From Physcomitrium patens (lineage: Eukaryota > Streptophyta > Bryopsida > Funariales > Funariaceae), in the NCBI RefSeq assembly GCF_000002425.4, contig NC_037254.1, positions 1,708,758 to 1,772,757 on the forward strand: DNA of 64,000 nucleotides. Direction: 5' to 3'. Below the pieces are notes generated by a model. The model worked only from the letters and a program-made list of their open reading frames with translations, was not told the DNA's origin and did not search any database. Shown piece after piece: positions 26,669 through 35,496 of this stretch (position 1 is its first letter; each line of letters begins with the position of its first letter). The translations under genes were made by a program, and so were the position numbers.

Positions 26669-29600
26669 TCATCTTGGTTTTGATGGATGTCGTTGATGAA
26701 AAACTTTGACTTTAGTTGATGCATTTGCTAGATTCCTGGATGGCTCCCATGTGCGTTCACTAATATCATATCCGCGCCAATGAACAAGATATTCCAGCTT
26801 ATTTCGGCGCCGCCTTGAGTCTAATATCTCTTCCACCTCAAATTCTTCATTATTATCTACTTCTATAGGAGGCGGTGGCATTTGTCTTCTTCCTTGTATA
26901 TCCACTGTCTTATATGGTTCAAGAAGAGATACGTGGAATACAGGATGGATCTTCATTGACTCCGGTAGATGTAACCGATATGCAACTGGGTTGATCTGTT
27001 CAGAAACAGAAAAGGGGCCAAGCCTACGATAGTCTAACTTGTCACAAGGTCGAGTAGTCTTGATATTGCGACGAAGTAGCCATACCTTATCACCCACGTT
27101 GATTTGTGGTTGCTCCTTACGATATAGATCTGCGTTTATCTTTTGTCGTTCTTGAGCTTCCTTCAATTGTGTCTTCATTATTGCATGTAACTCTGACAAC
27201 CGATTTGCCATATCTTCTGCTGCAGGATTATCAACTTTTGAAAAATCAAAAGTATCAAGTCGTGGATGATAGCCATAATTGGCAAAGAAAAGTGTTTGTT
27301 GCGTGGAAGAATGTACCGTATTATTATAAGCAAACTCTGCCAATGGCAGAAGGGTTGTCCAATCATCTTGTTGGTAGTTGATAGTACACCTTAAATATTG
27401 CTCCAAGACTTGGTTTACGCGCTCTGTTTGTCCATCAGTTTGAGGATGGAAAGCCGAAGATAGCTTTATGTCCACTTTTAAAATCTTGAAAAGGGTCCTC
27501 CAAAATCTTGACACAAATTGAGTTCCCCTATCCGATATGATATCTTTAGGTAATCCATGATAGCGATAGATATTATCAATGAAAAGCTTAGCTGTTTCTT
27601 CACCTGTGATAGATTTTGTACATGGCACAAAATGTGCCATCTTGGTGAAACGATCTACTATCACAAATATAGAATCATAAGATCTTGAGCTTGGAAGATC
27701 TGTGATGAAATCCATAGAAACAGAAGACCATGGTTGTTCTGGTATAGGTAATGGCTGAAGAAGTCCGTAAGGTCGATGACGAGGAATTTTTGAACTTGAA
27801 CAAATATCACATGATTGTACAAAGTCTTTGACTGACTTCCACATTTGTGGCCACCAAAAATCTCTTGATATGAGTTCCAAAGTCTTATTATATCCAAAGT
27901 GCCCTGCTGCTGGAAAGTCATGACGTGCTTGAAGAACACGTAAACGTGCTTCTCCTTCTGGAACATATAGGCGTCCTTCAAAATATAATAGATTATTCTT
28001 GAACTCAAACTTAGAAGGATCATGAGACTTGGAAGAATTATTCTCGATATCATAAACAAGAGGGTCTAAGGACATACTGGACTGGATTTGCTTGAGAAAA
28101 GTTGAATCAACAGTCAATGTTGATTTCATTGCTCGGAGATGAAATTGCTCCGGTTTCAAGAGGACCGTTCTTTGTTGCTCAAAAGCTGCATCTCCTTCTT
28201 TTGGTGCAAAATAAGAACGTCTAGATAGGGCATCGGATAAACCCTGTTGTTTTCTTGGTCGATAAGTGATAATGAACTCGAATCTTGACAAAGACATACT
28301 CCAACGAGCTTGACGATGATTCAACACGCGTGCTGACATGAAATACTCGAGGTTCTTGTGATCTGTATACACAGTGACTGGACTAGAAGCGCCTTCTAGA
28401 TAATGACGCCATTCTTGAAAGGAATCCACGATCGCAAGAAGTTCTTTATCGTGGATCTCATAATTGATCTCGGCTGCTGAGAATTTTCTTGAATGAAAAG
28501 CTATCGGATGGAGTTTGTCATCTGTTCCCATTTGTGATAAAACTGCACCCAAGGCAAAATCTGATGCATCTGTTTCCATAAAAAATGCCTTGGAAAAGTC
28601 AACACGATATAAGACTGGTGCAGAGACAAACGATGTCTTCAAGGCTTCAAATGCTGCTTCCGCTTCTTGATTCCATTGAAATTTATCTTTACTAGTCAAG
28701 CGTGTAAGTGGAGCTGCAACTCGTGAGAAATCTTTGATGAAGATCCGATAGTAATTGGCAAATCCCAAGAAACATTGAACATCTCTTACTGTCCTTGGAA
28801 TCTTCCAATCCACGATTGTTTGGACTTTCTTAGAATCCATCATGAGACCATCATTTGAAATGATGTATCCTAAAAAGTCAACTTGAGTAGTGTGAAATAC
28901 ACACTTTTCCATCTTGGCGTACAATCCTGCATCTCTAAGTTTTTGTAATACTTGACGAACATGTATTTCATGTTCTTCGACATTCTTAGAATAGATCAAG
29001 ATATCGTCTAAATAGCAGACGACAAAATTGTCTAAGAATTCACGAAATATATCATTCATGAGATGTTGAAAAGCAGCTGGTGCATTCGTGAGTCCAAAGG
29101 GCATGACATTATATTCGAAATGTCCATACCTGGTTCGAAACGCAGTCTTCCATTCATCTCCTTCTTTGATCCGTACTAGATTATATGCTCCTCTTAGATC
29201 TATTTTTGTATAGATCTTAGCTTGATTCAACTGGTCAAGGAGTCCTGATATCAAAGGTAATGGATACCTGTTCTTGATTGTGATCTTGTTGAGTCCTCGA
29301 TAATCAACACACATTCGTAAAGATCCATCTTTTTTCTTTACGAATAGAATTGGAGCTCCTGCTGGAGATTTTGAATGGCGTATGAAATTCTTTGCTAAAT
29401 TCTCGTCAATATATGTCTTGAGTTCAGCCATCTCATCTTGCGATAAACTGTAAATTGGTCCAAATGGTGGCTGAGTTCCTTCCTTGAGGTCGATTGAACA
29501 ATCATATGGACGATGCTCAGGAAGAATATCTGCATTCTTTTTCTCAAAAACGTCTTGATACTCCTGATATTGACTTGGAATGCCACTTGAAGTCTTTACG

Positions 29601-30157
29601 TTTTCAGAAATAGGTGCAGCATAAATAGCAAAAGTTGATCCTTCTTTTGCTGCGTGTATAAATGCTTTTGCACCTATCAGTACGAGTTTTACTGTACTAG
29701 ACGTATAATTTTTTACTTGGTTCGTAGAACTATTAATAACGCTTTTGGAAAAGTCAAGTTTACGTGAATTCCAATCTATTCGAGGGTTATATTTTTCTAG
29801 CCAGGATAAACCTAAAATAACTGGATTGGACGGGGATTTAATTATGTTAAAAGCTATGTAGCTATCATGACCATCTATTGTTACTTTTATAGGATGAGTT
29901 TCATGAGTGACATCTCCAGAAGACAAGGGACGACCATCTATGACTTCTACATGTACTGGTTTAGGTTTCTGTACAAAGGGTATTTTACGACTTTTAACAA
30001 ATTGTTCATCTAAAAAACATGCTGAGGCTCCCGAATCTAATAAAGCAGAGGCTTTGTAATTCTTAGGTCCTAAATATAAGTCTATTATAAAACAAGGAGA
30101 GGGTTTTGAGGAGAGGATAGGACCTTCATTAGGAATTGTACAAGGTTCCAGCTGCAC
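26669..30157 (-). CDS. pol: Pol polyprotein of gypsy element A (protease-RT-RNaseH-integrase-chromodomain)
   Basis: A single 1162-residue frame. Visible in order: aspartic protease ALLDSGASACFLD (about residue 40); reverse transcriptase with [19 protein letters not shown] and the YLDD box in CYLDDILIYSK; RNase H (METDASDFALGAVLSQ); integrase zinc-binding region ending SCDICSS; integrase core from MDFITDLPSS through [11 protein letters not shown] and [15 protein letters not shown]; then the linker [12 protein letters not shown] and a C-terminal chromodomain (YLVHWRGYDISERTWEPS). Chromodomains of this type tether integration to marked chromatin, which defines the chromovirus branch. Pol lies in a different frame from gag and starts about 80 bases after it; related elements use frameshifting, re-initiation or splicing to make Pol. 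Confidence 0.97.
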   Translation of the reverse strand: MQLEPCTIPNEGPILSSKPSPCFIIDLYLGPKNYKASALLDSGASACFLDEQFVKSRKIPFVQKPKPVHVEVIDGRPLSSGDVTHETHPIKVTIDGHDSYIAFNIIKSPSNPVILGLSWLEKYNPRIDWNSRKLDFSKSVINSSTNQVKNYTSSTVKLVLIGAKAFIHAAKEGSTFAIYAAPISENVKTSSGIPSQYQEYQDVFEKKNADILPEHRPYDCSIDLKEGTQPPFGPIYSLSQDEMAELKTYIDENLAKNFIRHSKSPAGAPILFVKKKDGSLRMCVDYRGLNKITIKNRYPLPLISGLLDQLNQAKIYTKIDLRGAYNLVRIKEGDEWKTAFRTRYGHFEYNVMPFGLTNAPAAFQHLMNDIFREFLDNFVVCYLDDILIYSKNVEEHEIHVRQVLQKLRDAGLYAKMEKCVFHTTQVDFLGYIISNDGLMMDSKKVQTIVDWKIPRTVRDVQCFLGFANYYRIFIKDFSRVAAPLTRLTSKDKFQWNQEAEAAFEALKTSFVSAPVLYRVDFSKAFFMETDASDFALGAVLSQMGTDDKLHPIAFHSRKFSAAEINYEIHDKELLAIVDSFQEWRHYLEGASSPVTVYTDHKNLEYFMSARVLNHRQARWSMSLSRFEFIITYRPRKQQGLSDALSRRSYFAPKEGDAAFEQQRTVLLKPEQFHLRAMKSTLTVDSTFLKQIQSSMSLDPLVYDIENNSSKSHDPSKFEFKNNLLYFEGRLYVPEGEARLRVLQARHDFPAAGHFGYNKTLELISRDFWWPQMWKSVKDFVQSCDICSSSKIPRHRPYGLLQPLPIPEQPWSSVSMDFITDLPSSRSYDSIFVIVDRFTKMAHFVPCTKSITGEETAKLFIDNIYRYHGLPKDIISDRGTQFVSRFWRTLFKILKVDIKLSSAFHPQTDGQTERVNQVLEQYLRCTINYQQDDWTTLLPLAEFAYNNTVHSSTQQTLFFANYGYHPRLDTFDFSKVDNPAAEDMANRLSELHAIMKTQLKEAQERQKINADLYRKEQPQINVGDKVWLLRRNIKTTRPCDKLDYRRLGPFSVSEQINPVAYRLHLPESMKIHPVFHVSLLEPYKTVDIQGRRQMPPPPIEVDNNEEFEVEEILDSRRRRNKLEYLVHWRGYDISERTWEPSRNLANASTKVKVFHQRHPSKPR

Positions 30158-30237
30158 GGTCCCTATTGTAGCTGGACGAATCCGTTTTCCGACATGTTGT
30201 CTTCTTTGACCGTCGTACCCCTCATTTTATAGTTGCA

Positions 30238-31167
30238 TCATTTCTTTGGACAATGTTGAGCAGTGTGCTTAGGTTCTCCGCAATATAAACATAATCCTTC
30301 TTGACGACGACGAATCTTTTCTTGCTCAGTTAGAGGTTTAAAACGTACCGCGTCAATTTGCATGTCTTCTACTTCCGAATGTACGTTTGGCAAAGATGTT
30401 GATGTTGCCATTGAATAATAACGTTGAGGTTCTCGTGAATGATTCTCAGATCGAAATTCAAAAAGTCGATTATCATATTTTACCGCAAAATCGATTGCTT
30501 GACTCAAAGTTTGAGGATCAGGTAAGTTGAGCATCAATTTCTTTACTTCGTATTGCAATCCATAAAGAAATTGACTGATGAGTGCAGCATCATCCCACTT
30601 GATGTCAATTGCAAGTTGTCGAAATTGTGAAGCATATACTGTTACTGAGCGATTTTCTTGTCGCAGAATTCGGATCTTATTTGTTGCAACACGAGTTGCA
30701 TCGTGTTCACCATACATAGATCGAAACTCCGCCAAAAAAGCTTCCAAATTGTCCAATATTGGATTTCGTTGTTCAAGAAAAGACGAAAACCACGATAATG
30801 CAGAACCAGAAAGTAGAGTGCCAATAAACCTGACTTGTGATCCTGGAGTTGGATAGCTTTGCGGTTGAAGTTCAATTGCCAATTGTACTTGATTGATGAA
30901 CCCTCGAAACTTTGATCTCGTACCATCAAATTTCTCAGGTAAGGCAATTCTTGGTTCTCTAGTGCTTATAGGGTGTTGTACAATTGGAGAAGGAACGTGA
31001 TTTGTTGTAGATGTTGAAGCAGCTCCGATCATCTCTATATCTCCACTTTCTGCTATTCTTGTTCTTTCCTGTGTTGGTGAATTGAGTTGATGCATCGCAA
31101 GCATTAACTCCCTCATTTGCTCTTGCATTTGTGCCATTGCACTCTTCATTTCAACAAGCTCTGCCAT
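30238..31167 (-). CDS. gag: Gag of gypsy element A
   Basis: 309-residue capsid/nucleocapsid protein when started at the ATG at 31167 (MAELVEMKSAM); the frame is open slightly further upstream without a better start. The middle has the retrotransposon gag capsid pattern (FRGFINQVQLAIELQPQSYP, then LSGSALSWFSSFLEQ, then YASQFRQLAIDIKWDDAAL). The C-terminus has one CCHC zinc knuckle, CLYCGEPKHTAQHC, for RNA binding. It would assemble the virus-like particle in the cytoplasm. Confidence 0.95.
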   Translation of the reverse strand: MAELVEMKSAMAQMQEQMRELMLAMHQLNSPTQERTRIAESGDIEMIGAASTSTTNHVPSPIVQHPISTREPRIALPEKFDGTRSKFRGFINQVQLAIELQPQSYPTPGSQVRFIGTLLSGSALSWFSSFLEQRNPILDNLEAFLAEFRSMYGEHDATRVATNKIRILRQENRSVTVYASQFRQLAIDIKWDDAALISQFLYGLQYEVKKLMLNLPDPQTLSQAIDFAVKYDNRLFEFRSENHSREPQRYYSMATSTSLPNVHSEVEDMQIDAVRFKPLTEQEKIRRRQEGLCLYCGEPKHTAQHCPKK

Positions 31168-31347
31168 AATGACACTAAGAAGAAAAATTTGTTTGATATT
31201 GCTCAAGACAAAAGAAAAGAAAGACTTGATAACAAAGAAGATACTAAGAACAATATCAGTTTAGAAGTGGGTAATCCGCAAACTTCTAATACGCTTATGT
31301 CTTGTCAAGAGAAAGGGGTAATCCACTCTTACTCAAGAAAAAACAAA

Positions 31348-31356
31348 GCTCTGATA
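31348..31356 (-). other. Primer-binding-site candidate of element A
   Basis: Sense-strand TATCAGAGC matches the core of the initiator-Met tRNA primer site common in plant LTR elements. It lies 23 bases inside the 5' LTR, further than the usual few bases, and the expected preceding TGG is absent. Element B shows a similar offset. Confidence 0.45.
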
Positions 31357-31379
31357 TTGTAAGTGTACTCTTGTCAATC

Positions 31380-31931
31380 TGTCAAGGACAAAGACTCGAT
31401 GAGGAAAAATATACACCAAACGGCTATCTCGATATAATAAGTCAAAATATAAACAAGTAGGTATATTAAAAGGAAACTGGAATGGCTATTGCCGCAAGAC
31501 AAGAAACTAAAGACTCTTGAACCTGGACTAGAAGCAAGAAAGGAGTTGACAAGAGTGAAGAAGCCTTCACTCTTGTCTCTATATATACTATCTAACTAGG
31601 GGCTACGTGGCGACGTTCTATAGGACCTCCAATATGTGTTGACTTTGTAGGACACATGCCTTGACTTACAAGGCAAGTTTTTCTACGTGTGGGCCACATA
31701 GTTAGCTTGATCTTCAAGCTAACAACATGTGTGGCACATGGCCAACTTGTTGACCACGTTTCTAATCCAAAAAGTCAATTAAAGACACCTATGAAGTCAA
31801 AGCAGCGTCTAGGAAGTTTCTAGGAAGCTTCTATATTAAATATTATACAATTAACTTACTTTTATCTACTTTTACTTACTTCTACCTATTTCTATATGTA
31901 ATTATTAGCTTACATGATTATGGCCGTGACA
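31380..31931 (-). repeat. 5' LTR of gypsy element A
   Basis: 552 bp, TG...CA ended. On the element's strand it contains a TATA-like ATAGTATATATAGAG about two thirds along, a likely core promoter. Confidence 0.97.
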
Positions 31932-31936
31932 TAGAA
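31932..31936. repeat. Target-site duplication, right (TAGAA)
   Basis: Partner of 25554-25558. Confidence 0.95.
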
Positions 31937-32055
31937 GGAGTTCTAAATTCAAGGTGGTGCTGAAATAGATTAGAATATCTTATTTATTGAGATAGATATG
32001 ATATTAGTGAACATACATAAGATTGAATCTTAATAAGTAGTATTGAAACAATTTT
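31937..32055 (+). mobile_element. Gypsy fossil D, 3' remainder (chromodomain region)
   Basis: Continues the chromodomain-coding sequence cut at 25558 (a stretch matching LEYLVHWRGYDIS). Similarity fades at about 32055 and no extra ORF or 3' LTR follows directly. Confidence 0.75.
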
Positions 32056-32279
32056 TTGAGTGTGGTTTTTAATTTTTGGATCCTATCAATTACTCAATAT
32101 TGTAGCATTTTATCATCATCAGATTTACTATGATAATATTATTACTAATCTAATGACATCATTAATGCTTACTAGCAGCTATAAAAGTACCATTCTTAAT
32201 CACAATTTTTGGCATGGTGTCATATTATGTGAAGTTTGGTTTGAAAATGCACTAAGTACTTAGCTATGGAAGATAAAAA
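32056..32279. other. Unassigned AT-rich stretch
   Basis: Between the end of fossil D and repeat F'. A short open frame is present but shows no recognisable domain. I see nothing further. Confidence 0.3.
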
Positions 32280-34060
32280 GAAAATTGCAATAATAAGTCT
32301 TAACAACTCTAATAGTTTCTTAAATAGATTATAATTAAAGATTAGCAAATATAATCAAACATCAATCAAATTCAATTAAAATTTCAAAAGAATTATATAA
32401 GAAACACAAAGAATTCTTGGAGATTCTTTAAACAAATCATAAAGAAATAATATAGAAATTCAAAAAATATATATATACTAAAATAAAAATATTAATAAAA
32501 AATTACAATAAAAATCTTAATTAAATCCTAATCAAAACCTAGTCAAACCTTAATCAAACTTTAATCAAACCTTTGTCAAACCTTGATCAAGTCCTTGTCA
32601 AATCCTAATTAAACCTTAAATAAGCTCTAACCAAATCCTAGACAAATCCTAATCGAATCCTAATCAAATCCTAAATAAATTTTAGTCAAATCTTAAATAA
32701 GCCTTAATCAAAACTTAGACAAATCCTACTCAAATCCTAATCAAATCTTAGTCAAATCTTTATCAAACCCTAGTCAAATCCTAAATAAATCTAACCAAAT
32801 TCTTACCTAAACTAAATCCTAATCAAATCCTAAATAACTCTTGATCAAATCCTAAATAAACCTTAGTCAAATTCTAGTCAAATCCTAAATAAGCCTTAAC
32901 CAAATCTTAGACAAATTCTAATCAAATCCTAATCAAACCTTGGTCAAATCCTTGTTAAATCTAAGTCAAATCCTAAATAAATCTAACCAAATCTTAAGTT
33001 AAACTAAATCCTAATCCTAACCAAATCCTAACCTTAATAAAACCTTAAATCAAATTTAAAATCTTAATTCTAATATTAATCAAATTCTAATAATTAAATC
33101 TTAAATCAAATCTTAATCAATCTAAAATCCTAAACCAAATCCTAATCAATCCTAAGTAATTCCTATAATAAATTTAAACCTCAATAATTAATAAATAAAC
33201 CATTAATTTTAACTCAAATTTTATACACTTATTACCAATTAAGTTGATAACAATCAAAAAAATTGAAAAAGATCAAAATTACTAAAATAGACAATAATCC
33301 TAAAAAATGTGCTCAGGTGTCAGTTGGCCTCTTTCTTTGACCTTGATGCTAATCTCCTAGAGCCAATTACTCCTGATTGAACCATTACTTTGCTTTCAAA
33401 CTTTACACACTTATTAAAAATCAAGCTGATTATCTCTATGAAAAAAAATTGTTTCAATCTAACTAGTGGATTGACAAATATCTAAGAAAAATTCACTAGT
33501 CTTCAAAATCCTGAATTCCAAGACCATAATCCACAAAAATCTTTACGCTTTTCAATCTAACTATTTGATCAAATTCAAATTCAAAGCACACATCAAAAAT
33601 AACTAGATCTATAAACTTAGAAAATTTCACATCTAGATTTACTACCAAATTCCTGAAATTACCCAAAATATCAATCCTATTTTATTTTTCAAAAATTAGA
33701 GTCACTAAAAACAACATCGACTTTGAAAAGCTCTTACAAAGTCATTGTCTATCCAAAATCCTTAAAATCTATATCTATAGAAATCCTATTAAGTCTACTG
33801 TCCAATCCTACTCTCCAATCAACCAAAGAACCCTAGAATTATTGTCGAGGCTTAGTTTTGAGCCTCGAGATCTGATTTCAACTCTGGTTAGTAATCAGTC
33901 TTCTCCAGGTATCAATTTTTATCCCTTTTGAGATAAATTGTCCTAAAATCAACTTCTCACTCCCTCCTATATATGTCTATATCTTTTATTTTTCTAATCT
34001 ACCATATTTTATCTTATTTATGGCTATACAAAGTAAATAGAAGCCACTTTTTAAAAAAGG
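32280..34060 (-). repeat. Long dispersed repeat F' with telomere-like C-rich tract (inverse of F)
   Basis: 32500-33180 is a degenerate tandem tract of AAATCCTAATC-like units, period about 11-12 bases, including CAAACCCTAGTCAAATCC. The following 33.3-34.0 kb matches the reverse complement of 18.8-17.5 kb. It is the inverted counterpart of repeat F and likewise sits downstream of a gypsy pol region. No coding sequence. Confidence 0.5.
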
Positions 34061-34159
34061 TAGCATTACTACTAAAATTTTTCCTACTTTCTTATCTTTT
34101 ATCCATATTTTTTTACTTTATTTTTTAACTTGGATCTTTTATAATAAAATCCATATTAT

Positions 34160-34440
34160 TATCTTTCACCATATAATCGTGTTATAACACAACAACAGAC
34201 ATATTCCAAATTACCACATTATAGGACCTTCAAGAATCTTTTATAAATTTTTAGAATCTTTTAGAAAGTTCCATAGGCTTCTAAAAGCTTCTTTAGACTT
34301 TTAAAGGCTTTTTTAGACTTCTAAAAACTTCTATAGAAAGTACCATAGACTTCTGTAACTTTCATTATAATATAAATAAGAGTCTTTTAAATTACTTTTG
34401 TTATCAATTTCATTCTTTGTTTTTATTCTTAACATATTTT
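34160..34440 (+). repeat. Possible degraded LTR fragment with TTCnnGAA-like modules
   Basis: Between 34222 and 34365, repeated AGAATCTTTTAGAAAG / GGCTTCTAAAAGCTTC / ACTTCTATAGAAAG units precede a TATA-like ATAATATAAATAAGAG. The arrangement resembles the LTR of gypsy element B at 44216, but is much decayed. The assignment is tentative. Confidence 0.25.
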
Positions 34441-34454
34441 TTTTTCAGATTCTT

Positions 34455-35496
34455 GTATCCTTTACAATTCTTTAAACAACTAAGAGACCTATTTTTTTTC
34501 TCTCTCCAAGATAATATTATCTCTATTCTTCTTCATTCTCAAAAATCTTATCGCCAAATTCCTTCCGAACTTGGCTGTAGTAAAGTTATTATCTCTAGCA
34601 AATAAGATCACTTTTAATAGGAAGAATCTTAAATTAGACAAACAAAAGAAGCTCATTGTAGTAGATGAAAGGACAATGATTTGCCAAATCAACACTGAGA
34701 AGACTATAAATATTATTGAGATTGCTAAAACCTTAAGAATATTATCAATAATCATGTGTCAACTCAAACCATTTGAAATGTTCTGAAGAAATGGAATATG
34801 AGTGCCCTAGTAAAGAAAAAAAAGCCACTACTATCTATTCTTCATTAAAAATAATGCTTCAATTTTGCTTTGAAATGCAAAGAATGGACTGTGGAGGATT
34901 GGAAGAGGATTATTTGGTCAAATGAGACAAAAATCAATAAATTTGGATTAAATGGTAGAAAATGGGTGTACAAACAAAATGGTCAGTTCTCACTTGACAA
35001 GAAGATTCAAGAAACAATCAGGCATGGGAGTAGAAATATAATGATATGGAGTTGTATGAGATGGAATGGGATAAGGAAGATGGCAAAGGTTGAGGGGAGG
35101 ATGAATGTCAAGCAATCCATGGAAATTCTTGAAAAAAATTTACTTCTTAGTATTGAAGAATCTGGCATTTTTAAGAAGAAGGTGATTTTTCAGCAAGATA
35201 ATGATGCTAAGCATATCTCAAAACTAACATGGAAGTAGTTTGATCATGATGGGATTAAAATAATAGTCTGACTTACTTAGTCTCCTAATCTTAATTCCAT
35301 TGAATATCTTTGGGAGCACCTCAAACGCCAATTCATTACCTGGAAGATAAAACCAAAGAAAATTTAAAAATTATGAAAAAAAATAGTTGCAAAATAGAAT
35401 AATGTTGAAGCAATTTTATACCAAAAGTTAATAGAAAGTATGTATAGGAGGTTGGAAGCAATTATCAAGGCCAAAGGAGGTCCTACAAAGTACTGA
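34455..35496 (+). pseudogene. Tc1/mariner-type (DD34E) transposase pseudogene
   Basis: Cut-and-paste DNA transposase remnant. An N-terminal helix-turn-helix-like segment lies near 34500-34600 (YRQIPSELGCSK). A linker similar to Tc1 proteins follows, then the catalytic core 34870-35238 (WTVEDWKRIIWSNETKIN, GSRNIMIWSCMRWNGI, FQQDNDAKHISKL), then SPNLNSIEYLWEHLKRQF at about 35280 and the typical end AKGGPTKY before TGA at 35496. The spacing from the QDN aspartate to the IEYLW glutamate is 34 residues, the Tc1 pattern. It is dead: the first catalytic Asp (WSDET in the family) reads Asn, a TAG interrupts at 35236, further stops follow near 35268-35280, and the N-terminal third is frame-disrupted. 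Inverted terminal repeats were not found. Confidence 0.85.

Larger units (their letters stand above)
25559..31931 (-). mobile_element. Young Ty3/gypsy chromovirus A, looks whole, nested in fossil D
   Basis: Complete minus-strand element of 6373 bp: 552-bp LTRs at both ends beginning TG and ending CA, 5-bp target duplication TAGAA, a primer-site candidate, gag, a single long pol frame (protease, RT, RNase H, integrase, chromodomain), an extra small ORF, and a polypurine tract. The two LTRs differ at about six of 552 positions (about 1.1%), so insertion is recent compared with every other element here. It landed in the chromodomain-coding part of fossil D, whose two halves abut its ends. Confidence 0.96.
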
